Shown: positions 27,019-35,448 of the stretch, piece after piece | Layout: the number at the start of each line of letters is the position of its first letter | Numbering within the stretch: position 1 is the first letter of the stretch | Origin: Bryobacter aggregatus MPL3 | GTDB taxonomy: Bacteria; Acidobacteriota; Terriglobia; Bryobacterales; Bryobacteraceae | Direction: 5' to 3' | Assembly: GCF_000702445.1 (NCBI RefSeq) | Contig: NZ_JNIF01000003.1 | Span: forward strand, 3,224,001-3,288,000 | Length of the DNA stretch: 64,000 nucleotides | Position numbers and translations under genes: made by a program | Notes under the pieces: generated by a model | What the model was told of the DNA's origin: nothing | Database searches by the model: none | What the model saw: only the letters and a program-made list of their open reading frames with translations

Positions 27019-28122
27019 CTAGACGAAAGTCTTGAACTCCATCACGTCGCCGTCCTGCACGACGTATTCTTTCCCTTCCGTCCGCAGCTTGCCCAATTCC
27101 CTTGCTTTTTCCTTCGATCCCAGTGCGACCAGCTCCTCAAAGCCAATTGTTTCAGCACTGATAAAACTCTTCTCGAAGTCGGAGTGAATCACCCCGGCTG
27201 CTTGCGGGGCCTTCCAGCCTGCCTGGATCGTCCAGGCGCGCGTTTCTTTGACGCCGGTGGTGAGATAAGTCCGCAGGCCCAGCAGATGATACGCCTCGCG
27301 AATCAGATTGCCCACACCGCTCTCGGTGACGCCCAGCCCTTCAAGGTACTCGGCAGCTTCCTCGGCGGCCAGCATGACCAGTTCGGCCTCGATTTCGGCG
27401 GAGACCACTACGGCGCTGGTCTCATGATGCTTGGAGACGTAGTCCCGCACCTTGCCGACGAAGGGATTTGCTTCCGGATTCGCCAGATCGCCTTCGGCAA
27501 CGTTGCAGGCGTAGATGGTCGGCTTGTTCGTCAGGAGGAATAAGGGTTTCGCGAGCGCTTTCTCTTCAGGCGACATGTCGAGAGTGACGGCATACTTGCC
27601 ATCGGAGAGATGGGGTTCGAGACGGGCGATGAGTTCCAGGGTGGCGGTTGCTTTTTTATCGCCGCTCCGCACCAGCTTCTGCAGCTTGCCCTTCTGCTTC
27701 TCGATGCTGTCCATGTCGGCAAGCAGTAATTCCGTGTTGATGATCTCGATGTCGCGAACCGGATCGACGGTGTCCATCACGTGCTCGATGTTCGAGTTCT
27801 CAAAGCAGCGCACCACTTGGACGATCGCGTCCACTTCCCGGATGTGTGCCAGAAACTGGTTGCCCAGCCCTTCTCCCTTGCTCGCGCCCGCCACCAGGCC
27901 GGCGATGTCAACAAACTGGAAGACCGCCGGGATCAGTTTCTCTGAACCCGAGATCTTGCTCAGCACCGCCAGCCGCTCATCCGGAACGGTCACCATGCCC
28001 TCATTGGGCTCGATGGTGCAGAAGCGATAATTCGCCGCCATCGCCTTCCGCGACTTCGTCAATGCGTTAAAGAGCGTGCTCTTGCCTACGTTGGGCAACC
28101 CAACAATTCCTGCTTGCAACAT
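27019..28122 (-). CDS. ychF: Redox-responsive ribosome-binding ATPase YchF
   Basis: The 367-residue protein is a full-length YchF/Ola1 P-loop ATPase of the Obg group. The G1 motif is GLPNVGKST at 8-16 and the G3 region DIAGLVAGASKGEGLG lies near 72-87. The G4 segment reads TNKPTIYACN instead of N-K-x-D, which explains ATP rather than GTP preference in the family. The C-terminal TGS domain (TTGVKETRAWTI...GVIHSDFEKSF) is complete. It is monocistronic, convergent with the PQQ dehydrogenase and 78 bases from the divergent TIGR03437 gene. Confidence 0.97.
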   Translation of the reverse strand: MLQAGIVGLPNVGKSTLFNALTKSRKAMAANYRFCTIEPNEGMVTVPDERLAVLSKISGSEKLIPAVFQFVDIAGLVAGASKGEGLGNQFLAHIREVDAIVQVVRCFENSNIEHVMDTVDPVRDIEIINTELLLADMDSIEKQKGKLQKLVRSGDKKATATLELIARLEPHLSDGKYAVTLDMSPEEKALAKPLFLLTNKPTIYACNVAEGDLANPEANPFVGKVRDYVSKHHETSAVVVSAEIEAELVMLAAEEAAEYLEGLGVTESGVGNLIREAYHLLGLRTYLTTGVKETRAWTIQAGWKAPQAAGVIHSDFEKSFISAETIGFEELVALGSKEKARELGKLRTEGKEYVVQDGDVMEFKTFV

Positions 28123-28200
28123 GTGAGGGAAACTTCTAGTCTAGCGGGGATTGCGAGAGCCGATCGCCGCCCAGGCAGCCGCAGTGTAAATTAGGAAAGA

Positions 28201-29856
28201 ATGTTCTCCCGCCTCGCCCTTCTGGCCAGCGTTGCTGGTCTGCTTGCGGCACAGACTCCTGTCATCACGTATCGTGGCGTTCTCAATGCCGCCAGTCTTG
28301 CGCCGCCTGGCCTGCCCAACGGCGGCATTGCCCGTGGCGGGATCTTTACGATCTTCGGCAGCGACATTGGGCCGGCCACTCCGGCCACCGTCAATGAGTT
28401 CCCGCTGGCTCCTGTCTTTCAAGGCGTCAGCATCACGGTGAGCCAGGGAGGGACGAGCGTCTCGGCGATTCCGATCTTTGTCTCGGCGAATCAGATCAAC
28501 GCGATTCTCCCCAGTGGTGTTCCGCTTGGCACCGTTTCGATGCGCGTTGGTTTCAATGGCCGCCTTAGTGCGCCAGCCGCCGTTGAAGTGGTGGAGAATG
28601 CGCCGGGAATCTTTGCGATCTCCTCTGGAGGCTACGGTCCGGCGGTTGTCCAGAACTTCAACAGCGCGACCGATCAGCCGGTCAATTCGCTCGATACGAG
28701 TGCAGCTCGCGGACAGGTGATTACGATCTGGGCCACCGGTCTAGGCAAGGTGCCCTTTGCGGACAACGTCGCCCCCACGGCTCAGAATCTCGATGTTGCT
28801 GTCACAGTCACCATTGGCGAACACGATGCCCTCCGCAGCTATGCCGGACGAAGTCCATGTTGTGCGGGTGTCGATCAGATTGTGGTTCGCATCCCGGACG
28901 ATGCGCCGCTCGGTTGCTATGTGCCCTTGCGCGTCAAGGCTGGCAATGGCGTATCGAATACGGCGACGATGGCGATTGCCTCCACCGCGGGCGCCAAGTG
29001 TTCTGACTCCTTCAACCCCTTCAGCTCTCTGATTCGAAACACACGCAAGCAGGGCTTCATTTTGCTCGATCGCATCCAGAACTACGTCGATTCCTACATC
29101 ACAACCGTGGAACAGAATACGACGGATTCGGTGCGTGCCTACTTCGTCAATCGGGATGCCTCGCCATTTGCCTTCGATCCTCAGTTCTCGTATCCACCGC
29201 CCGGTTCCTGTACCGTGCAGCAGACCACTGGCAATCTCTTGCGTGGCGCGCCACTGCGCGGTACGCCGGCAAACGCATTGGATGCCGGCGCCTCGTTGCA
29301 ACTGACGACAAAATTCAATGGCAACGCGGAGATCGGTCGCATCACAAATCCTCAAACGGGCTATGCGGCTGTTGTCGGCAGCCTGCGGAGTAGTGACGGT
29401 GTGGGATTGTTGAAGCTCGATTTTCCAGATATGACGACCTTGAGCTTCTCGGGCCCACTTGGCTCTGCCAGCATCCAACCCAATACGGCGAACCTCTTCG
29501 CCTGGGCCGGCCGGACTCCCCTTGATCGCCTGCGGCGCAATGTGCCGCAGCGAATCACTTTCACTCCGAATGACTTCAACGCCGTTGCCGCACTCTCGAT
29601 TGTTGCCTATTCGGCAATGCACAATGCGTCCACTGCGCTCACCTGTCTGGCCGCGCCGGGTGCTGATACTTTCTCGTTGAGCCCGGATCTGCTCGCCAAT
29701 CTGCCCATCTCCTATGGCCGTCCGGATGGTTCTCTGGCCGTCATTGGAATCGGGGTGGTGCCGCTTGCAAGAGCGGTCCCCTTCACCTCCTCTGGTCTCG
29801 ATGCCGGACTCGCACTCTTCAGCCAATGGCAAACCAGGACGGTCTATCTCCAATGA
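28201..29856 (+). CDS. Secreted protein with N-terminal TIGR03437 module
   Basis: The 551-residue protein has a signal peptide (MFSRLALLASVAGLLAAQ). A TIGR03437 module follows directly (residues about 20-270): VLNAASLAPPGLPNGGIARGGIFTIFGSDIG, FVSANQINAILPSGVP, ARGQVITIWATGLGKVPF, QIVVRIPDDAPLGCYVPL. The C-terminal half has no recognised domain and may be a second beta-rich region. In the other family member here (ending at 20610) the module is at the C-terminus. The stop overlaps the ATG of the propeller gene (ATGA). Its function is unknown; surface or secreted location is inferred. Confidence 0.85.
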   Translation: MFSRLALLASVAGLLAAQTPVITYRGVLNAASLAPPGLPNGGIARGGIFTIFGSDIGPATPATVNEFPLAPVFQGVSITVSQGGTSVSAIPIFVSANQINAILPSGVPLGTVSMRVGFNGRLSAPAAVEVVENAPGIFAISSGGYGPAVVQNFNSATDQPVNSLDTSAARGQVITIWATGLGKVPFADNVAPTAQNLDVAVTVTIGEHDALRSYAGRSPCCAGVDQIVVRIPDDAPLGCYVPLRVKAGNGVSNTATMAIASTAGAKCSDSFNPFSSLIRNTRKQGFILLDRIQNYVDSYITTVEQNTTDSVRAYFVNRDASPFAFDPQFSYPPPGSCTVQQTTGNLLRGAPLRGTPANALDAGASLQLTTKFNGNAEIGRITNPQTGYAAVVGSLRSSDGVGLLKLDFPDMTTLSFSGPLGSASIQPNTANLFAWAGRTPLDRLRRNVPQRITFTPNDFNAVAALSIVAYSAMHNASTALTCLAAPGADTFSLSPDLLANLPISYGRPDGSLAVIGIGVVPLARAVPFTSSGLDAGLALFSQWQTRTVYLQ

Positions 29857-30995
29857 ACGCTCTCGCACTCCTTGTCCCACTCGCCATCGTTGAACTGCTG
29901 GGGCCCGGCAGCCGGCAAATCGCCCGCAACCAGAGTTCGGCACGTGCTGATGGAACCGGCCAGTTTCTCGAGCTTGCCGTTTTTCCTTCGCCAGGGACGA
30001 GCGGATTTTCGCAAGTCCAGCTTTGGACTTCCAAATGGGAGGCGGGCAAGTATTCCCGCGTCAAATTGCAAGAGAAAGAGCTCCAACTCCCGGATGCCTC
30101 GCGCATCGCTCGCGAGCTTTACGATTTTCCCTTTGCGAATTACATCTCGTCGAATGCGGCAACAGCAGAGAACCGCGTCGCCGTTTTGTGCGGCACGACA
30201 GACAACAGCGTCAGAACGATCAACCTCCAGTCCCTGACGCTCGGCCCCTCCGTCGCGCTACCGGTGCAGGCTCGCAATCTTGCCTGGCGTCCTGGTGCGG
30301 CAGAAGTGTGGGTCGCCCATGCCGGCATCATCAACCAGATCTCGATTGTTGATCCGGTTAACGGGAAGGTCAGCGGCTCGATTCCGTTCCGGCTCTTGCC
30401 GCAAGCGGTTCCTGTCGCGCTCCTGTTCTCGAACTCCGGCCGCACCGCCTATGCGGTGGTCCGGAATCCCGATAGCCAGGTCGATCGTTCCATTCTGTTT
30501 GTCATTGACACGGTAAGCCGGACAATTCGCACGCAGATCTCACTGGGGACAACGGTAGTGCAAACTGCCGCGATCAGCCCGGACGGCGCGACAATCTATC
30601 TTGCTGGCACAACGCCCAATAGCTTGAATACTGCAGAGCCAAGCCTGACCAGCTTCGACACACAGACGAACGCCTTCAGCGTCTTTGCCACCGGGCTCTC
30701 GCTCATTCCTGCAGAACTCGTCTTTCATCCCAATGGAACCAAGTTGTACTGGCTTGTGCCCCAGTCCATGAGTCTGGAGGAGTTCGATATCCAAATGCGA
30801 AAGGTGAGTAGAAGGATTGCCTTGCCTCGTCCGATACAGCCGGTCCATCTTGGGATCACGCCGATGGGGGACATCCTGATTGTTCGCGATGCCGGGAACC
30901 AACTGGCCGCTCATATCGACTCTGAGACGGGCGACACTCTTGACACCCAGGCGATTCCGGCTGGTCCGGGCGCAACACTCCTCCGCCTGCCCTAA
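29853..30995 (+). CDS. Secreted YncE-like beta-propeller protein
   Basis: I use ATG at 29853 (380 residues). It forms an ATGA overlap with the previous stop and gives an N-terminal hydrophobic segment (MNALALLVPLAIVELLG); an in-frame ATG 27 bases upstream is possible. The body contains repeating WD/YVTN-like blades: WRPGAAEVWVAHAG, VDPVNGKVSGSIPF, AAISPDGATIYLAG and VFHPNGTKLYWLVP. This resembles the YncE/YVTN seven-bladed propeller group, usually periplasmic or extracellular binding proteins. The order TIGR03437 protein, propeller, ABC exporter suggests the three may be one unit, but nothing fixes the ligand. Confidence 0.78.
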   Translation: MNALALLVPLAIVELLGPGSRQIARNQSSARADGTGQFLELAVFPSPGTSGFSQVQLWTSKWEAGKYSRVKLQEKELQLPDASRIARELYDFPFANYISSNAATAENRVAVLCGTTDNSVRTINLQSLTLGPSVALPVQARNLAWRPGAAEVWVAHAGIINQISIVDPVNGKVSGSIPFRLLPQAVPVALLFSNSGRTAYAVVRNPDSQVDRSILFVIDTVSRTIRTQISLGTTVVQTAAISPDGATIYLAGTTPNSLNTAEPSLTSFDTQTNAFSVFATGLSLIPAELVFHPNGTKLYWLVPQSMSLEEFDIQMRKVSRRIALPRPIQPVHLGITPMGDILIVRDAGNQLAAHIDSETGDTLDTQAIPAGPGATLLRLP

Positions 30996-31012
30996 TCGCC
31001 TAGACTGGTGCC

Positions 31013-31072
31013 ATGCACGCAAAAGGAGTGAGGACGGAGCTGCTTCGGCGCGCCGTCCATTTTCGTTGTTGA
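31013..31072 (+). CDS. Possible 19-residue leader peptide upstream of the ABC exporter
   Basis: A reading frame of 19 codons (MHAKGVRTELL..., stop TGA at 31070-31072) ends directly against the ATG of the ABC exporter. The exporter start has no Shine-Dalgarno sequence of its own, so reinitiation after the leader is conceivable. The leader start is also weak. The frame contains a hairpin (31032-31058). This is speculative; the frame could be chance. Confidence 0.25.
   Translation: MHAKGVRTELLRRAVHFRC
31032..31058 (+). other. Hairpin upstream of the ABC exporter
   Basis: GGACGG (31032-31037) pairs with CCGTCC (31053-31058), with a 15-base loop that contains further G/C pairing, followed by ATTTTCGTTGTT. 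It could be a weak attenuator or translation-control element. The T-run is interrupted, so I do not call it a terminator. Confidence 0.35.
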
Positions 31073-32848
31073 ATGGCCACTCCTTATCGCACGGTTTCCC
31101 GCACTCTGTTGCGTCTCGCTTCGCACTACAGATCGCAATTTGCTCTTGTTGGTTTTTATGCCCTGCTCGCGACGGGTGCTGATCTGCTGCAGCCGCTCAT
31201 CTATCGCGTGGCGATTAACGATGTCGCGGGGCTTTTTGTCCAGGCTCCTGGCGGACTGCTGCCTCCCACCACTCCGGAAGAAACCCTGCGGACGCTTCTG
31301 GCGGCTGTCGTGCTCTTGTTTTTGATCAGCGTGGTTGGCTACACCTTTTCACAGCGTGCGGACTATCGCGGTTCTGTGATCGCCAGCCGGATGGAGGCGG
31401 ATCTGATTCAGTCCACCTTCGGGCATACCTTGCGTCTGCCGCTCAGCTTTTTTGCGCAGCGTTCTGGAGCCGCACTGGCAAAAAGGATCAACCAATGCGA
31501 TGAACTCTCCCCCATCGTCCATGCCTTCTCGCAGCAGATTGTTCCGGAAGCGATTCGGCTTGTGGGCATCTGCGCAATCATGTTTAGCCAGAACTGGCAG
31601 ATGGCCCTGGTCTGTACTTCGCTGCTTCCCATCTATCTCTGGGTGGCGCGCCGTTCCGCTCACCGTCTCAAAAGCGGCTTGAATACCTACTATGAACTGT
31701 GGGAGAACTTGGCGGCCCGCATCTCAGACTCGCTCTCTGCGATCAAGACGGTGAAGCTCTCCGGTGCAGAGACTCGCGAGCAGTCGCGGTTTCAGGTGGA
31801 AGCCAGGACTGCTTATGATATTTATCTCGATCGGGTCCGGGTCTCGCAGCGCTACTATCTGGCGCAATCGATCCTCAGTAACCTCAGCAAGTCCCTGGTG
31901 CTTGGCTATGGCGGATATCTGGTGTTCCGGCATCAGCTCACGCCGGGCGATGTGGTCATGTTTGCTTCTTATCTCGACCGTCTCTATTCCCCGATCGATT
32001 CGCTGAATGGCATTGCCGTCAGTTTGCAGCAGCATGCCATCTCACTCGACCGGGCTGTGGAGTTGCTGGAAACGGGGCCGACAGAAACCCGGGGTGCCGA
32101 GCTGTTGCCCGGGGCGGGGCTCGTCGAGTTTCGCGATCTCCACTTTGCCTATACTCCGGATCAACCCGTATTGCGGGGGCTGAATCTCACTTTGGCTCCC
32201 GGCCAGGTCACGGCGCTGGCCGGACCCTCGGGGGCAGGGAAGACCACCACCGTCGACTTGTTGATGAAGCTCTGGCAGCCCAACTCCGGTGAGATCTTCA
32301 TCGACGGCCAACCGCTGTCCTCTCTCGATCCTTCTGCCGTTCGCCGTGCGATCGGTGTCGTCTCTACAGATGGAGCAGTCTTCCGGGGGACGCTGGCGGA
32401 CAACATCCGCTACAAACGTCCTGATGCCACACGGGCGGAGATTGAGGCTGCTGCTCTGGCCGCCGGGCTCAAGCGCGCGCTCGACCGTTTGCCGATGGGC
32501 ATCGATACGCCCATTGGCGATGATGGGATCGGTCTGTCCGTGGGAGAACGCCAGCGCCTTCAGATTGCGCGCGTGCTTGTGGACAAGCCGCGGTTATTGA
32601 TCCTCGATGAGGCCACAGCGAATCTGGATTTCGCCACGGAACTGGAGTTTAAGTTGGCCTTGTCCCAACTGGAACCTCGGCCCACCATGCTGATCGTGGC
32701 GCACCGCTATACGATGATTCAAGATGCCGATTACGTCTATGTTCTCAAGGACGGGCAGGTGGCGGAAGCAGGAGAGCCGGCGCAGCTCATGCGTTTTGAT
32801 GGCTGGTTTGCCGCAATGGCACGGCAGTCGTCAGGCCTGAGCTCTTAG
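31073..32848 (+). CDS. ABC exporter, fused membrane and ATPase domains (MsbA/MDR-like half transporter)
   Basis: The 591-residue half-transporter has a six-helix transmembrane domain (about residues 1-310) and an ATPase domain. Walker A GPSGAGKTT lies near residue 384, the signature LSVGERQRLQIARVL near 488 (Val instead of Gly at the third position), and Walker B LLILDEATANLD near 509, followed by an IVAHRYTMIQDAD H-loop. It would act as a homodimer exporting a lipid, drug or peptide. The start lacks a clear ribosome-binding site and directly follows a short reading frame. The 3' end overlaps the convergent MFS gene by 18 bases. Confidence 0.93.
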   Translation: MATPYRTVSRTLLRLASHYRSQFALVGFYALLATGADLLQPLIYRVAINDVAGLFVQAPGGLLPPTTPEETLRTLLAAVVLLFLISVVGYTFSQRADYRGSVIASRMEADLIQSTFGHTLRLPLSFFAQRSGAALAKRINQCDELSPIVHAFSQQIVPEAIRLVGICAIMFSQNWQMALVCTSLLPIYLWVARRSAHRLKSGLNTYYELWENLAARISDSLSAIKTVKLSGAETREQSRFQVEARTAYDIYLDRVRVSQRYYLAQSILSNLSKSLVLGYGGYLVFRHQLTPGDVVMFASYLDRLYSPIDSLNGIAVSLQQHAISLDRAVELLETGPTETRGAELLPGAGLVEFRDLHFAYTPDQPVLRGLNLTLAPGQVTALAGPSGAGKTTTVDLLMKLWQPNSGEIFIDGQPLSSLDPSAVRRAIGVVSTDGAVFRGTLADNIRYKRPDATRAEIEAAALAAGLKRALDRLPMGIDTPIGDDGIGLSVGERQRLQIARVLVDKPRLLILDEATANLDFATELEFKLALSQLEPRPTMLIVAHRYTMIQDADYVYVLKDGQVAEAGEPAQLMRFDGWFAAMARQSSGLSS

Positions 32849-34042
32849 CGGATGCTCGGGCGTGCTTCTCAGAAGGAAGCCATAGAGAATCGCGGAGAAA
32901 AACAGCATCGCTGAGGCGGCCAGAAAAGCAGCGGCGTAGGTTCCCGTCTGTTGTACGAGGAATCCGGTGACGATGGGTGCCACGACGCCCCCCATGTTAC
33001 CCACGCAGTTCTGGCATCCGGTCCAGGCTCCGACGGATGCAGTGGAGCAGAGGGTCTGGGTGATGGCCCAGCAGTTGGCCGTAAACATACCGAGACCGAC
33101 GAAGGCGACGATCATGCAAGCCATGGCAAGAGTTTGGGATTCGAGCGTGGCTCCAAAGAGAGTGGTTCCGGCAATCACCAATCCGATGGTGAGCAAGCGG
33201 CGGCGTGTGTTGGCTGACGGAGCGCCGTGTGCGATTTTCCAGTCTGCGTACATCGCGGTGAGTACTGCGGAAACCGCGGTGGCGCAAAAGGGCAGCGCAC
33301 CGAGGATCGCCATCTTCTCCATCGAGAACTTACGCTCATTGACCAGGTAAGAGGGCAGCCAGGTGAGCAGAAAGTAGAATGCGTAGTTGAAGCCAAACAA
33401 ACCGAGGAAGGTGATCCAGGGGTTCCATTGGGTCAGCAGCTTCGACATCGGCACTTGATCTTCGGGCCTGACGGCCAGGGCGGGCTCTTCCTTCGGGATC
33501 ATCTTCATCCAAGGCACCAGCCAGATCAGCGAAGCGGCGCCCATCCAGAAGAAGAAGGGCCGCCATCCATAGCTGTTGATCAGCATGCCTCCTAAGAAGG
33601 TGCCGAGCGCCGGGCCCACCTTGGTGCCGACATCGATCATCGCGTTGGCGATGCCGCGCCGGTTTTCCGCAAAGCCTGTTGAGATGATTCGCGAGAAGCA
33701 GGGATAGGCGACAGACTCACCGACGCCCAACAGCAGCCGCGAGGCCAGCAGGCTGCCAAAGCCTTGGGAGAGGCCGCCCAGCGCGACAGCCACCGACCAG
33801 ACCGCATAACCTAGTGCATAAAGCCGGTAGGCTCCGAAACGATCGACCACGATGCCGAGTGCGGGCTGGAGCAACGCGTAGGTCCAGAAAAATCCAGAGA
33901 GCAAGATGCCCATTTGTCCCGGCGTAATGCCGAGTTCCGGTTGTAGAACTGGTGCGGCCACGCTCAAGGTGCCGCGGTCGATGTAGTTGATCCAGACGGA
34001 AAAACAGAGGAGCCCAAACAGGCTTGACGAGATTGGCTTCAC
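32831..34042 (-). CDS. MFS transporter, anion:cation symporter (sugar-acid carrier-like)
   Basis: The 403-residue carrier has 12 predicted helices. The N-terminal pattern (WINYIDRGTLSVAAPVLQPELGI, then GVVDRFGAYR as motif A) and GVGESVAYPCFSRII are typical of the ACS family, which includes glucarate, galactonate and hexuronate transporters. R18 in YIDR is the conserved family residue. Substrate is inferred only at family level: an organic acid or sugar acid. It is monocistronic and divergent from the NPP phosphodiesterase gene. Its last 18 bases overlap the convergent ABC exporter gene. Confidence 0.88.
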   Translation of the reverse strand: MKPISSSLFGLLCFSVWINYIDRGTLSVAAPVLQPELGITPGQMGILLSGFFWTYALLQPALGIVVDRFGAYRLYALGYAVWSVAVALGGLSQGFGSLLASRLLLGVGESVAYPCFSRIISTGFAENRRGIANAMIDVGTKVGPALGTFLGGMLINSYGWRPFFFWMGAASLIWLVPWMKMIPKEEPALAVRPEDQVPMSKLLTQWNPWITFLGLFGFNYAFYFLLTWLPSYLVNERKFSMEKMAILGALPFCATAVSAVLTAMYADWKIAHGAPSANTRRRLLTIGLVIAGTTLFGATLESQTLAMACMIVAFVGLGMFTANCWAITQTLCSTASVGAWTGCQNCVGNMGGVVAPIVTGFLVQQTGTYAAAFLAASAMLFFSAILYGFLLRSTPEHPLRAQA

Positions 34043-34155
34043 AGGATGTTTAACCAGTCTATGCTGTGACCTTCTCTCAGAGCGTCATGCGGGCAAATAT
34101 CCTCCACAAAGACATCAGATCGAAAAGGGCCAAAGTGTACACTGCAAGCTAATCC

Positions 34156-35448
34156 ATGCGACTGATTCCCTTACTCTTCCTGGCTATTTCCGCCTTGGTT
34201 GCCGCCGACCGAAAGGTCGTCCTGATCTCGATCGATGGTCTCAGAGGGACCACGTTGGCCAAGCTGCCCAGTCTCAACGTGAAGGCTCCGAATCTCAAGG
34301 AATTTGTAAAAAATGGTGCGCTCGCAGATGGTCTCGTGGGCGTCTTTCCAACGGTGACCTACCCGAGCCACACCACGATGATGACCGGGCGTTCTCCCCT
34401 GGCTCATGGCATTCTCGGTAACACACTCTTCGATCCCGAAAAGAAAATGAACGGGGCCTGGTATTGGTATTCAGAATCGATCCAGGTCCCCACCCTATGG
34501 GACGTTGCTCGGCAGAAGGGGCTGAAGACTGCCGCAGTCGCTTGGCCGGTGACGGTAGGCGCACAGATCGACGCAAATTTGCCCGAGTACCGCACTCCGC
34601 GCACCATCGACGACCGGTTCCTTTTCAACGCGATTAGCACTCCAGGCCTCGTCTCGAAGTTCGAGAAATCTGAGGGCGCCTTACCCGTGGCCGATCAGAC
34701 CGATGCCGACCGTACCCGCATGGCGACCTACCTGATCCGTACGCAGAAGCCCGACCTCCTTCTGGTGCACCTCATTGATCTCGATCATGAAGAGCATCTC
34801 TATGGCCCTGATACTCCTGAGACCTTCAAGACCCTGGAGCAGATCGATGAATGCCTGGGCAAGATTCGCGCCGAGGTGCGCCAGGCAGGGCTTGAAAAAG
34901 ACACGACTTTCGTTATTGTCAGCGATCATGGTTTCTTTCCGGTGCAGAAGGCGTTCCAGCCAAACGCTGTGCTCCATAGCCTCGGGCTCCAGAATGGGGA
35001 CAAGTGGCGAATTGCAGCACATACCAACGGCGGCTCCTTTGCGCTGATGGCCCGGGATCCAGCCGACAAAGAAGCGATCACTCTGGCTACCAAGGTTTTC
35101 CAGGCACTCTCGGACCAGGGACTCTGGGGGATCGAGCGGGTGCTTTCCCGCTCTGATCTCAACGCGATGAAGGCTTACCCTGGCGCTTTTCTGGCCGTCA
35201 GCATGGCGAATGGTTTTACGCTCGGGGGAGCGATAACAGGTCCCTGGGTGCTGCCTTCCGGCAATACGCGGGGGATGCACGGCTACGCTCCGGGTCCGCT
35301 GGAACTGGACGCCTCCTTTGTCGCCTTTGGCGCTGGGGTGACCACTCAGAATCTGGGACGAGCAAAGTTGTTGGATGTTGCGCCTACCATCGCGAAGATT
35401 CTCCAGTTGACACTGCCGGACCTCGAAGGGAAAAACTTACTGCCTTAA
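34156..35448 (+). CDS. Exported nucleotide pyrophosphatase/phosphodiesterase (NPP, alkaline-phosphatase fold)
   Basis: The 430-residue protein has a signal peptide (ending LVAADR) and the NPP signature. Metal ligand D27 lies in LISIDGLR, and the nucleophile T68 is in FPTVTYPSHTTMMTG. Later metal-binding blocks are HLIDLDHEEH and IVSDHGF, and the final histidine lies in GMHGYAP near residue 374. NPP enzymes hydrolyse phosphodiester or pyrophosphate bonds in nucleotides or phospholipids in the periplasm. Its TAA stop is interlocked with the stop of the convergent pseudogene in one TTAA tetranucleotide. Confidence 0.9.
   Translation: MRLIPLLFLAISALVAADRKVVLISIDGLRGTTLAKLPSLNVKAPNLKEFVKNGALADGLVGVFPTVTYPSHTTMMTGRSPLAHGILGNTLFDPEKKMNGAWYWYSESIQVPTLWDVARQKGLKTAAVAWPVTVGAQIDANLPEYRTPRTIDDRFLFNAISTPGLVSKFEKSEGALPVADQTDADRTRMATYLIRTQKPDLLLVHLIDLDHEEHLYGPDTPETFKTLEQIDECLGKIRAEVRQAGLEKDTTFVIVSDHGFFPVQKAFQPNAVLHSLGLQNGDKWRIAAHTNGGSFALMARDPADKEAITLATKVFQALSDQGLWGIERVLSRSDLNAMKAYPGAFLAVSMANGFTLGGAITGPWVLPSGNTRGMHGYAPGPLELDASFVAFGAGVTTQNLGRAKLLDVAPTIAKILQLTLPDLEGKNLLP

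Noticed and set aside
28741-29943. 400-codon minus-strand frame opposite the TIGR03437 protein
   Set aside because: The translation is Arg- and Gly-rich without motifs, and the plus strand carries a signal peptide, a known module and a coupled neighbour.
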